Of a stretch of 51,308 nucleotides of DNA, positions 10,241 through 18,411 are shown in pieces. Within the stretch, counting starts at the first letter, position 1. Each line of letters opens with the position of its first letter. The notes under the pieces were generated by a model, which ran no database searches, was not told the origin of the DNA, and saw only the letters and a list, made by a program, of their open reading frames with translations. Source of the DNA: Bacillota bacterium (GTDB taxonomy: Bacteria > Bacillota > Limnochordia > Darwinibacteriales > Darwinibacteriaceae); the NCBI GenBank assembly GCA_012838305.1, contig DUPN01000108.1:1-51308 (forward strand), in the 5' to 3' direction. The position numbers were made by a program, and so were the translations under genes.

Positions 10241-10975
10241 TTGAGTAAAGGGAGAAAAAATGGGCTGCCAAAGCATGTAGCCATTATTATGGATGGCAAT
10301 GGAAGATGGGCCAATCGCAGAGCGATGCCCCGTTTCTTTGGTCATCGCCAAGGTGTTAAGGCTCTGAAAACAGCGGTGCGTTATGCTTCTAACCAGGGTA
10401 TCGCCGTCTTGACTGTGTACGCATTTAGTACCGAGAATTGGACCAGACCCCAAGATGAAGTCAAGTTCCTGATGGACTTAATGCATAAGACATTTGTGCA
10501 GGAAATAGAGGAGTTGCGCAGGGAAGGGGTGCGGATTCAGCTCATCGGTGACCGGAGCACATTGTCCCCGGATATTCTGAAAGTGTGGAACCAAGCCGAG
10601 GAGTTGACCAAGGACAACACCGGTTTGGTCCTGAATGTTGCCTTCAATTACGGCGGTCGACAAGAGATTACCAAGGCTGCGCAGCGTCTGGCGGAGCAAG
10701 TGGCCCGGGGCGAGATCACTGTGGAGGATATTACGCCTGAGAAAATCGATACATTATTGTACACTCACAAAACCCCCGACCCCGATTTGATCATCCGCAC
10801 CGGGGGAGAGATGCGCCTCAGTAATTTCCTTCTCTGGCAAGCAGCCTACAGTGAGTTTTATGTCACCGATGTACTCTGGCCAGATTTTGGAGAGGGGGAT
10901 TTCGCCCAGGCTCTTCAGGCCTATCAAGCGCGCGAACGCCGCTTCGGTCAAGTATCAGCGAAGGAGCAGTCATAG
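10241..10975 (+). CDS. uppS: Undecaprenyl diphosphate synthase (cis-prenyltransferase)
   Basis: 244 residues. UppS condenses isopentenyl diphosphate onto farnesyl diphosphate to make the C55 lipid carrier for peptidoglycan and other envelope polymers. The catalytic Asp18 lies in IIMDGNGRWA, followed by GHRQGV, YAFSTENWTRP and, near the C-terminus, DLIIRTGGEMRLSNFLLWQ, the signature that binds the homoallylic substrate. The TTG at 10241 is 8 bases after GGGGG; another TTG at 10235 is only 2 bases from it and is less likely. It precedes cdsA, dxr and ispG, so lipid-carrier and isoprenoid genes cluster here. Confidence 0.96.
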   Translation: MSKGRKNGLPKHVAIIMDGNGRWANRRAMPRFFGHRQGVKALKTAVRYASNQGIAVLTVYAFSTENWTRPQDEVKFLMDLMHKTFVQEIEELRREGVRIQLIGDRSTLSPDILKVWNQAEELTKDNTGLVLNVAFNYGGRQEITKAAQRLAEQVARGEITVEDITPEKIDTLLYTHKTPDPDLIIRTGGEMRLSNFLLWQAAYSEFYVTDVLWPDFGEGDFAQALQAYQARERRFGQVSAKEQS

Positions 10976-10979
10976 ACCT

Positions 10980-11747
10980 ATGTTAGCGCAAAGGATTCTT
11001 ACCGCGGTAATTGGCATACCCATCTTGCTGACAAGCCTCTACTACGGTGGACTGGTTTGGCGGCTGTTGATCCTCGTGATCGTGGGGCTTGGACTCGTGG
11101 AGTTCGCCCGCATGCACGGGAAGCATGTCTATCCAGACTATCTCGTGGTGTCGGGACTATCTTTTTTTGCCATCACATATAGTGGATTAGATGATCGCAA
11201 ATTGCTGCTCTGGTTGGTTGCTCAGTTCCTATACTATCTGATCCGGGCCACCTTCAGCGGCATGCGGAACTTCCGAGCGTCCTTTAATCTGCTAGGTTTG
11301 CTGTATGTGGTGGTTCTGTACAGCTTTCTGGTGTTGGTCAGGGAGGAATTTGGGGTCATCTGGACGTTTTTTGGTTTGGCCATTACTTGGTTGACGGATA
11401 CAGGTGCGTATTTTGGAGGCATTCGCTTCGGAAAGCATAGACTCGCTGCTACCATCAGCCCCAAAAAGTCCGTAGAAGGGGCGCTGTTCGGCCTATTGGC
11501 CGCCGCCATCACCGGTGCCATTTTCGGGGCTGCGTTAGGAGAGTCCATGCCGCAGTTTGTCCTGTTTGCCCTGATTCTGTCCGTCAGTGCTCAACTAGGT
11601 GATCTGGTTGAATCAGCCTGGAAGCGAGAACGGGACGTGAAAGACACCGGTTCTCTATTGCCTGGTCACGGAGGTATCCTCGATCGCTTTGATTCCTTAG
11701 CCCTGGTCTTTCCGGTGCTCTATGCCTTGCTCAGCCTATTTGTGTAA
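10980..11747 (+). CDS. cdsA: Phosphatidate cytidylyltransferase
   Basis: 255 residues with about eight hydrophobic segments; it makes CDP-diacylglycerol from phosphatidic acid and CTP at the membrane. The CDS signature is complete near the C-terminus: ESAWKRERDVKDTGSLLPGH followed by GGILDRFDS, including the metal-binding aspartates. The start ATG is 4 bases after the uppS stop and begins MLAQRILTAVIGIP, as in homologues; an upstream in-frame ATG inside uppS is ignored. AAGGAG stands 13 bases upstream, a rather long spacing, so the gene may rely on coupling to uppS. Confidence 0.94.
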   Translation: MLAQRILTAVIGIPILLTSLYYGGLVWRLLILVIVGLGLVEFARMHGKHVYPDYLVVSGLSFFAITYSGLDDRKLLLWLVAQFLYYLIRATFSGMRNFRASFNLLGLLYVVVLYSFLVLVREEFGVIWTFFGLAITWLTDTGAYFGGIRFGKHRLAATISPKKSVEGALFGLLAAAITGAIFGAALGESMPQFVLFALILSVSAQLGDLVESAWKRERDVKDTGSLLPGHGGILDRFDSLALVFPVLYALLSLFV

Positions 11748-11756
11748 TCCCCCGTG

Positions 11757-11771
11757 ACCCCTTAAAGGGGT
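11757..11771 (+). promoter_or_regulatory. Palindrome that contains the ribosome binding site of the YtvI-like gene
   Basis: ACCCCTTAAAGGGGT is a perfect 15-base palindrome. Its right arm, AAAGGGG, is the apparent Shine-Dalgarno sequence 9 bases before the GTG start. Folded in mRNA it would mask the site, but the loop is small and the stem short. Confidence 0.35.
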
Positions 11772-11779
11772 GATGGTCT

Positions 11780-12712
11780 GTGCCGCCTGCTCTGCTTGCT
11801 GTAATCGGCTTCTGTGGGATTCTGCTCTTGCTTCGATTCGTTTTTCCCTATGTGGCTCCGTTCCTCTTCGGTCTCTTTCTAGCGTTTTTGCTGGACATCC
11901 CCGTGAGTTATCTAGAATCGAAAGGTTGGTCTCGTTCCCTTTCATCTCTGGTGCTGGCCGCGCTGACATTTGTGACCTTACCCCTGGTTTTAACCTTCGT
12001 CCTGCTGCAGCTATGGCAGGAAGTGCAGGGTCTAGCCTTCTTTTCCAGCATGTTCTCTGAACAGGCCGCCCAGCTTTTTGAGGCCATACCCATGCTGGAA
12101 GCAGGCATCAGCCTGCCCACACTGCTCAAATGGGCATTGGCTATCCCTGATCTTTTCCTGATCTGGATGTTAACTGCCTTGAGTGCCTATTTCGTTTGCC
12201 GTGATAAGCGTACTCTAGCCAAATTTCTGGTTAAACAGCTGCCAAAAACGGAAGCCTTTCGGGTGCGCCAGGTGTACCAACACACCTCGGGCGCCCTGTG
12301 GCACTATCTGCAGATGCAGCTGCTACTGATGGTGATTTCCACCGGGGTGAGCATGATCTTCTTTGGCATCTTAGAGCTTCCTTTTCCGTTATTATCCGGC
12401 TTTCTCGTTGGTTTTTTTGATCTCTGCCCCATTCTGGGACCAGGTCTAGTCTATCTCTCTCTGGCCCTTCTGCAACTTTGGTGGGGAAATACAGCGAAAG
12501 CCCTAGCCTTGGGCCTGGGTTATCTGATATTATTACTACTAAGGCAGTGGGGTGAACCCCACTTGGTGAGCGAACGCATTGGCTTGCATCCCTTGGTGGC
12601 CCTTTTGGGCCTTTATGCAGCCTTTCGCTTCTTAGGACCTCTAGGAGCTCTAGTCGGTCCTCTTCTTCTCATCTTGATCAAAGCCCTTATGGGAAGTCTT
12701 TCTCCTTCCTAA
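11780..12712 (+). CDS. AI-2E family membrane protein, YtvI-like
   Basis: 310 residues with about seven membrane segments, in the pattern of the AI-2E/PerM family: two N-terminal helices, a soluble stretch (about 85-175) and a block of C-terminal helices. Marks near the end are FDLCPILGPGLV and SERIGLHPLVALLGLY, which resemble the D-L-L-P-V-L-G and I-G-L-H-P segments of YtvI, a sporulation-associated member in Bacillus and Clostridia. The transported substrate is unknown; the AI-2 label is historical. Its position between cdsA and dxr is not the Bacillus order. GTG start with AAAGGGG 9 bases upstream. Confidence 0.75.
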   Translation: MPPALLAVIGFCGILLLLRFVFPYVAPFLFGLFLAFLLDIPVSYLESKGWSRSLSSLVLAALTFVTLPLVLTFVLLQLWQEVQGLAFFSSMFSEQAAQLFEAIPMLEAGISLPTLLKWALAIPDLFLIWMLTALSAYFVCRDKRTLAKFLVKQLPKTEAFRVRQVYQHTSGALWHYLQMQLLLMVISTGVSMIFFGILELPFPLLSGFLVGFFDLCPILGPGLVYLSLALLQLWWGNTAKALALGLGYLILLLLRQWGEPHLVSERIGLHPLVALLGLYAAFRFLGPLGALVGPLLLILIKALMGSLSPS

Positions 12713-12743
12713 ACAGAGAACGATCTGCAGAAAGGATTTTCTT

Positions 12744-13865
12744 ATGCCCAATGTAGTCATACTCGGTTCCACCGGTTCTATCGGAACCCAAACCCTTGAC
12801 GTTTTGCGTCACTTACCTGACTTTAGGGTGTACGGGCTTTCCGCCGGTTCCAACTATCAGCTGCTGCGCAAGCAGATTGGCGAACAAAAGCCCGCCATGG
12901 CCTGCATTTCCAACTCGGAACACGCTGCCGCCCTCGGCAGGGAGTTCTCGCTGCCCGTCTACAGCGACTCCGCAGGTCTGGAGGCCATGGTCACCGATCC
13001 CAAGACCGATCTTGTGGTCGTCGCAGTTGTTGGGGCCGTAGGCCTGAAACCCACGTTGGCTGCCTTAGCCGCCGGAAAAAGAGTGGCTCTGGCCAATAAG
13101 GAGACCTTAGTGGCCGGCGGACATTTGGTGATGGAGTACCGCGATCAGATCATTCCCATTGACTCCGAACACAGCGCTCTTTGGAATCTGTTTTCGGGCA
13201 GAAGCAGGGAGGACATTGCCAAAATTATTCTCACCGCTTCGGGAGGTCCTTTGCGCAGCTACCTAGGCTCCTTTGATCACGTCACGATCGAAGAAGCCTT
13301 AGCCCACCCTAGATGGAATATGGGGGGCAAGATCAGCATTGATTCGGCCACCTTGATGAACAAAGGCCTGGAGGTCATCGAAGCCCATTGGCTGTTCGAC
13401 TTCCCCTACAGCCAAATTGACGTTGTGATTCATCCGGAAAGCATTGTGCATTCCCTGGTTCAACTGAAGGATGGGACTCTGTTAGCCCATATGGGAACGG
13501 CGGATATGCGCCTACCCATTCAATATGCCCTCACCTATCCTGATATCCTTCCCTCGCCGGTTGATCCCCTGGATCTAGGCGCGATGGGATCGCTTTCCTT
13601 TGAGGCGGTGGACCACGGACGCTTTCCCAGCCTGAAGCTGGCCTATGGAGCGGGGCAGGCGGGCGGTGAAAAACCCATCGCCCTCAATGCCGCCAACGAA
13701 GAGGCAGTGGGAGCCTTCTTGGCCGGAAGACTCAAGTTTAGTCAGATACCGCGAATTGTAGAGAGTGTCACAGAGACGTTCCAGGGTAAATCTTTGCCTA
13801 CTCTGGAGCAAATACTAGCCATAGACCAGGAAGCTCGGCGCAGATCCAGAGCTTTGATGGGCTAG
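12744..13865 (+). CDS. dxr: 1-deoxy-D-xylulose 5-phosphate reductoisomerase
   Basis: 373 residues. It catalyses the rearrangement and NADPH reduction of DXP to 2-C-methyl-D-erythritol 4-phosphate, the first committed step of the MEP isoprenoid pathway. NADPH-binding GSTGSIG occupies 8-14. ALANKETLV and PIDSEHSALWN hold metal and substrate ligands. ASGGPLR begins the flexible flap, followed by HPRWNMGGKISIDSATLMNK and EVIEAHWLF. Together with ispG downstream and uppS upstream it shows that the MEP route supplies the cell-wall lipid carrier. Confidence 0.97.
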   Translation: MPNVVILGSTGSIGTQTLDVLRHLPDFRVYGLSAGSNYQLLRKQIGEQKPAMACISNSEHAAALGREFSLPVYSDSAGLEAMVTDPKTDLVVVAVVGAVGLKPTLAALAAGKRVALANKETLVAGGHLVMEYRDQIIPIDSEHSALWNLFSGRSREDIAKIILTASGGPLRSYLGSFDHVTIEEALAHPRWNMGGKISIDSATLMNKGLEVIEAHWLFDFPYSQIDVVIHPESIVHSLVQLKDGTLLAHMGTADMRLPIQYALTYPDILPSPVDPLDLGAMGSLSFEAVDHGRFPSLKLAYGAGQAGGEKPIALNAANEEAVGAFLAGRLKFSQIPRIVESVTETFQGKSLPTLEQILAIDQEARRRSRALMG

Positions 13866-13879
13866 AGAGGATGATAAGC

Positions 13880-14908
13880 ATGGTGACGCTGATAGCCTTT
13901 GTAGTGATCTTTGGAACTATCGTGCTCTTTCATGAGTTGGGGCATTTTGCTGTGGCCAAGTTGGCCGGAATTCGAGTCTATGAGTTCGCCATTGGTTTTG
14001 GACCTGCCCTAGGCAGTGTGATTAAGGGCGAGACGAAGTATTCGCTCCGGATCTTTCCCCTGGGAGGGTTCGTGAAAATGGCAGGTATGGACGAGCCCGT
14101 CGATGGCGTGGAGGAGCTCAGGGACGATGACGAACGGGACTTCAACAAAAAAAGTCTGCCCTTGCGCTTAGGGACGATTGCAGCAGGACCCTTTATGAAC
14201 TTCATCCTTGCCATCGTCCTCTTTGTCTTTTACTTCATGCTGGTGGCCGTGCCCCCAACCATCACCTACATCGAGCCCAACTCCCCAGGCGAGTTGGCAG
14301 GTTTGCTCCCGGGAGATGTCTTCGTATCCATCAATGGGGAAAAAGTTGAGACGACGGAGCGGGTTGTGGAGTTGATTGGGCTCTCAGCGGAGCAGGAGAT
14401 GCAGGTGGAAGTGAAGCGGCAGCAGGAACTCGTCACACTGAGCGTTATTCCTGAGAACCGCGCTGGCCTTGGCCGGGTGGGTATCAGCATTGACTCCAAG
14501 CCGCAATATCCCTTCCTGACCAGCCTGCAAGCTGGAGTGCAGCAGACATGGCACATGATCACCCAGTTAATTAGGGACATCGCCAGGATGATAACTGGAA
14601 AGCAGAAAGTAGAGGTATCCGGACCCATTGGAATTGTGCAGATCGTGGGCGAGACGGCAGCGTATGGTCTTCCCAATTTGATGATTCTGGCCATTATCCT
14701 CAACGTCAACTTGGGACTCCTCAACCTGCTGCCCGTTCCTGTGCTGGACGGCGGCTGGATCCTGATTCTGCTCCTGGAAGCGGTGCGGGGTAAGCCTTTG
14801 GCACCGGAGGTTAGGGGTGTAGCTCAATTTATCGGTTTAGCGCTCTTGATGGCCTTGATGCTCTTTGCCACCTTCAAGGATCTCACGCGGCTCAATTTAT
14901 TTTCCTAA
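13880..14908 (+). CDS. rseP: Site-2 protease RseP/RasP
   Basis: 342-residue membrane zinc metalloprotease that cuts anti-sigma factors and signal-peptide remnants within the membrane. The zinc site HELGH is at 18-22 in the first helix, and the third ligand Asp290 lies in LLPVPVLDGGW. A single PDZ domain (about 120-195: TYIEPNSPGELAGLLPGDVF) sits between helices. Start choice: ATG at 13880 has GAGAGG 9 bases upstream, while the in-frame ATG at 13871 abuts that site and is not favoured. The dxr-rseP order is conserved in most bacteria. Confidence 0.95.
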   Translation: MVTLIAFVVIFGTIVLFHELGHFAVAKLAGIRVYEFAIGFGPALGSVIKGETKYSLRIFPLGGFVKMAGMDEPVDGVEELRDDDERDFNKKSLPLRLGTIAAGPFMNFILAIVLFVFYFMLVAVPPTITYIEPNSPGELAGLLPGDVFVSINGEKVETTERVVELIGLSAEQEMQVEVKRQQELVTLSVIPENRAGLGRVGISIDSKPQYPFLTSLQAGVQQTWHMITQLIRDIARMITGKQKVEVSGPIGIVQIVGETAAYGLPNLMILAIILNVNLGLLNLLPVPVLDGGWILILLLEAVRGKPLAPEVRGVAQFIGLALLMALMLFATFKDLTRLNLFS

Positions 14909-14926
14909 GACAAAGGAGTGTGCACC

Positions 14927-15982
14927 ATGCGTCAATCCACTCGCCAAGTGATGGTGGGCAATGTACCCATCGGAGCAGGAGCGCCCATTACAGTACAATC
15001 CATGACCAACACCGATACGAGGGATATCGCGGCCACAAGAGAGCAGATCGAGGCTCTAGCAGCGGCCGGATGCGATTTTGTCCGTGTCGCCGTCCCTGAC
15101 CAAAAGGCTGCACAGGCACTGTCTTCACTGGTAGAGCATAGTCCGGTACCTTTGGTTGCAGATATTCACTTTAACCACCGCTTGGCCCTGCGTTCCTTGG
15201 AGGCGGGGGTGCACAAACTGCGCCTCAACCCAGGGAATATTGGTTCGGAAGACAAGGTCCGGGAGGTGGTCAAAGCCGCCCAGGAGCGGAAGGTTCCCAT
15301 TCGAATTGGGGTGAACTCGGGTTCTGTCTCGTCGGCTCTCCTAGCCAGATATGGACGAACAGCCACAGCCATAGTGGAAAGCGCCTTGGAGCATATTGCC
15401 ATTTTTGAAAAACTGAACTTCTTTGATATTGTGGTGTCCCTGAAATCAACCGAAGTGGAGATGACGGTGGCCGCCTATGAGGAACTGAGCAAGAGAGTGC
15501 CCTACCCTACACACATAGGGATTACAGAGGCCGGGACGAAGTGGTTCGGTACCATCAAATCCGCCGCGGGACTTGGTGCCCTCTTATCCCGTGGTTTAGG
15601 CGATACGCTGCGGGTCTCTCTCACAGCCGATCCCGTTGAGGAGGTCAAAGTAGGCTGGGCTATCCTTTCCGCTCTTGGTCTGCGGCAAAGGGGACCTGTC
15701 TTCATTTCCTGCCCGACCTGCGGTAGAACTGAGATCGACTTAGAAGGAATAGCGGCGGAAGTGGAGAAACGTCTAAGTGATTTTCCCTTGCCCATCACCA
15801 TTGCTGTTATGGGTTGCGTGGTCAATGGTCCCGGTGAAGCTAGGTACGCTGATCTAGGCATCACGGGAGGTAAGGGCGTTGGTCTCGTCTTCCGCCACGG
15901 ACAGATTTTACGCAAAGTACCAGAGACTGAGCTAGTAGACGCCTTGGTGGCTGAAGCCAATAATTTGCTTGCAGAAAGATAG
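14927..15982 (+). CDS. ispG: 4-hydroxy-3-methylbut-2-en-1-yl diphosphate synthase (flavodoxin)
   Basis: 351 residues. IspG converts methylerythritol cyclodiphosphate to HMBPP with an [4Fe-4S] cluster, one step before the end of the MEP pathway. The N-terminal TIM-barrel part shows APITVQSMTNTDTRD, LVADIHFNHRLA and KLRLNPGNIG. Cluster ligands are Cys262 and Cys265 (SCPTCGRTE) and Cys297 (MGCVVNGPGEA). The ATG has AAAGGAG 8 bases upstream; the in-frame GTG at 14918 overlaps that site. Only 18 bases separate it from rseP and 10 from proS. Confidence 0.96.
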   Translation: MRQSTRQVMVGNVPIGAGAPITVQSMTNTDTRDIAATREQIEALAAAGCDFVRVAVPDQKAAQALSSLVEHSPVPLVADIHFNHRLALRSLEAGVHKLRLNPGNIGSEDKVREVVKAAQERKVPIRIGVNSGSVSSALLARYGRTATAIVESALEHIAIFEKLNFFDIVVSLKSTEVEMTVAAYEELSKRVPYPTHIGITEAGTKWFGTIKSAAGLGALLSRGLGDTLRVSLTADPVEEVKVGWAILSALGLRQRGPVFISCPTCGRTEIDLEGIAAEVEKRLSDFPLPITIAVMGCVVNGPGEARYADLGITGGKGVGLVFRHGQILRKVPETELVDALVAEANNLLAER

Positions 15983-15992
15983 GGGATAGCCG

Positions 15993-17714
15993 ATGCTGAT
16001 GTCGCAATTGTATTCACCCACCCTCAGAGAAACCCCGTCAGAGGCTGAGATTATCAGTCATAAGCTCATGCTTAGAGCGGGGTTGATGCGGCGATCCGCC
16101 GCGGGCATGTATGCCTTTCTTCCCTTGGGATTAAGGGTGATCCGTAAGGTGGAGCAGATCATTCGAGAAGAGATGAATGCCATTGAAGGCCAAGAGGTGC
16201 TTCTACCCATTGTCCAGCCTGCGGAACTTTGGGAAGAATCCGGTCGCTGGGGCGACTATGGCGATGAAATGTTTCGCCTGAAGGATCGCCAAGGGCGCCA
16301 GTTTTGCCTGGGTCCAACCCACGAAGAGATTATTACCGCCCTGGTCCGCTCCGAGGTGCGTTCCTACCGTCAGCTGCCCCTAAGGCTCTACCAGATTCAA
16401 AATAAGTACCGGGACGAAATGCGCCCCCGTTTTGGGCTTATGCGGGGCCGGGAGTTTATCATGAAGGACATGTACTCCTTCGATCGCGATGACGAAGCCC
16501 TTGATCAAAGCTACTGGGCAGCTTATCATGCCTATGAGCGCATTTTTCAGCGCTGCGGCGTGGAAGCACATCCTGTAGAGGCTGATTCAGGCGCCATCGG
16601 CGGTGACGTGACCCACGAATTTATGGTCTTGGCTGACTCGGGCGAGGATTTGGTCCTGTTTTGTCCAAGCTGCGGCTATGCGGCCAATGCTGAGCGCGCT
16701 GAAGGTGTGCCCCCAGCTAAGGTAGGAGGCGCCCCCGCCATGAAGGCCCTTACCAAGGTACATACGCCCCAGGCCAGCACCATTGAACAGATCAGTGCCT
16801 TTTTAGGGGTAAACCCTGAAGACTGCATCAAGACACTGCTCTATCTGGCAGACGGCAAACCGGTAGCAGCCTTGATCCGTGGGGATCATAACCTGAACGA
16901 GATCAAGCTGCGCAAAACGCTAGAATGCGAAACCCTAGAATTGGCCGATGATGACACCATTTTGGCCACAACAGGTGCCCCTGTCGGTTTCGCGGGACCG
17001 GTCGGTTTGAGCATCCCCCTCTACGCAGACTACGCCATACAAAACATGGCGGACGCTGTGGTGGGAGCGAATGAAGGAGATCATCATCTGATCCATGCCA
17101 ATTTGGATCGTGACTTTGCAGTGACGCTCTTTGCCGACCTGCGAGAAACCGAACCAGGCGATCCCTGTCCGCGCTGTGTCGGCACCCTGGAGGGAGCCCG
17201 GGGCATTGAAGTCGGTCAAGTTTTTAAACTTGGCACCAAGTATTCCAGGGCCATGGGGGCCACATTCTTAGACGAAAGCGGCGCAGAGAAACCTGTGATC
17301 ATGGGCTGCTACGGTATTGGTGTTGGACGTACGGTGGCCGCGGTGATCGAAAAGAATCATGACCAAGATGGCATCATCTGGCCCTTGGCTATCGCCCCTT
17401 ATCAGGTCATCATCGTTCCCGTCAGCATGAAAGATGAGGCCCAGGCCCAAGCCGCCCGCAAGCTCTATCAAGAACTGAAAGCAGCAGGTGTAGAAGTGGT
17501 TCTGGATGACAGAGATGAACGTCCCGGTGTTAAGTTTAAGGACGCTGACTTGATCGGCTTTCCCCTGCGTGTGACCATCGGCTCTCGCTCCTTGGAACAA
17601 GGAGAGATGGAGATCGTGCTCCGCAGGACCAAGGAGAAGAGGAACGTACCCATTTCCCAAGTACTGCCAGATATCGAAACTATCTTAAAGGATGGGGAGA
17701 GTTCGTGGGTATAG
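15993..17714 (+). CDS. proS: Proline--tRNA ligase (bacterial type with editing domain)
   Basis: 573 residues, the length of the bacterial form with the INS editing domain that clears Ala-tRNAPro. Class II motifs are visible: the motif 2 region around FRDEMRPRFGLMRGREFIMK (written here as YRDEMRPRFGLMRGREF) and motif 3 as GCYGIGVGRTVAAV. The inserted editing domain lies at about 225-400, and the anticodon-binding domain fills the last 100 residues (PYQVIIVPV... to DADLIGFPLRVTIG). No T-box leader is possible, since ispG ends 10 bases upstream. The end overlaps the glycosyltransferase gene by 10 bp. Confidence 0.97.
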   Translation: MLMSQLYSPTLRETPSEAEIISHKLMLRAGLMRRSAAGMYAFLPLGLRVIRKVEQIIREEMNAIEGQEVLLPIVQPAELWEESGRWGDYGDEMFRLKDRQGRQFCLGPTHEEIITALVRSEVRSYRQLPLRLYQIQNKYRDEMRPRFGLMRGREFIMKDMYSFDRDDEALDQSYWAAYHAYERIFQRCGVEAHPVEADSGAIGGDVTHEFMVLADSGEDLVLFCPSCGYAANAERAEGVPPAKVGGAPAMKALTKVHTPQASTIEQISAFLGVNPEDCIKTLLYLADGKPVAALIRGDHNLNEIKLRKTLECETLELADDDTILATTGAPVGFAGPVGLSIPLYADYAIQNMADAVVGANEGDHHLIHANLDRDFAVTLFADLRETEPGDPCPRCVGTLEGARGIEVGQVFKLGTKYSRAMGATFLDESGAEKPVIMGCYGIGVGRTVAAVIEKNHDQDGIIWPLAIAPYQVIIVPVSMKDEAQAQAARKLYQELKAAGVEVVLDDRDERPGVKFKDADLIGFPLRVTIGSRSLEQGEMEIVLRRTKEKRNVPISQVLPDIETILKDGESSWV

Positions 17715-18364
17715 CAGCAATTGTTCCAGCGTACAACGAAGAACGCACCATTGGGATGGTTGTGGAGGCACTTTTGGACTGTCCGGCCATTGATGAGATC
17801 ATTGTGGTCAGTGACGGCTCCACAGACCAAACAGTACAGGTGGCCCAGGGCTATCCCGTCAAAGTCCTTGCTCTGCCGGAAAATGTGGGGAAGGGCGGTG
17901 CGATGAAGGCCGGAGCGGCCGAGACAGAATGCTCCATATTAGTGTTTCTCGACGCCGACCTCATTGGTCTGAAATCTAAGCACATTGAAGATTTGCTCGA
18001 ACCTGTCCGATCCGGTCGAACAGCCATGAGTATCGGTGTGTTCTCTGAGGGTAGGGTCAGCACAGATCTCGCCCAGAAGATTGCGCCTTCCCTCTCGGGG
18101 CAGCGAGCGGTGCGAAAATCCCTCTTTGATGCCGTCCCCAAACTTGAGGCCAGCCGCTATGGAGTGGAAGTGGCCTTGACCCAGTATGCGGAGCACCATG
18201 GCGTTGGTATTGTGCGGGTACCCCTGCCCTATCTTTCCCAAATCACGAAAGAAGAAAAGCGGGGATTCGTCCACGGCCTGCAAGATCGGGTAGAGATGTA
18301 TAAAGATATCGTCAAATCGATGTTGACCGATAAGAAAACAGACGGAAAATCAACTAAGAAATAG
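17705..18364 (+). CDS. Family 2 glycosyltransferase
   Basis: 219 residues, a single GT-A domain without membrane segments. It opens AAIVPAYNEERTI, the nucleotide-sugar pocket of GT2 enzymes; VSDGSTDQT and the metal-binding DxD in LVFLDADLIG follow. The C-terminal third (RYGVEVALTQYAEHHG) fits the acceptor side. Acceptor and donor cannot be read from the sequence; related small GT2 proteins transfer sugars to lipid carriers or phosphoglycerate-type acceptors. The GTG start overlaps proS, with AGGATGGGGAG just upstream. A GT gene between proS and polC is not part of the Bacillus order. Confidence 0.8.
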   Translation: MGIAAIVPAYNEERTIGMVVEALLDCPAIDEIIVVSDGSTDQTVQVAQGYPVKVLALPENVGKGGAMKAGAAETECSILVFLDADLIGLKSKHIEDLLEPVRSGRTAMSIGVFSEGRVSTDLAQKIAPSLSGQRAVRKSLFDAVPKLEASRYGVEVALTQYAEHHGVGIVRVPLPYLSQITKEEKRGFVHGLQDRVEMYKDIVKSMLTDKKTDGKSTKK

Positions 18365-18370
18365 TCCCCA

Positions 18371-18399
18371 CAAGCCCTGCAACTGAAGGGCTTGTTTTT
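18371..18399 (+). terminator. Terminator abutting the polC ribosome binding site
   Basis: A perfect 8-bp stem CAAGCCCT / AGGGCTTG with an 8-base loop is followed by TTTTT. The very next bases, GGAGGTGG, are the polC Shine-Dalgarno sequence. It should end most transcripts from the long upstream operon. Confidence 0.85.
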
Positions 18400-18411
18400 G
18401 GAGGTGGTAGC

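Noticed and set aside
14912-14929. The 18 bases AAAGGAGTGTGCACCATG occur identically before ispG and ptb (33324-33341)
   Set aside because: Most of the identity is the ribosome binding site, a GTG and the start codon. No function follows from the match, though GTGTGCACC between them is curious.
15982-15993. T-box leader for proS
   Set aside because: Only 10 bases lie between ispG and proS.
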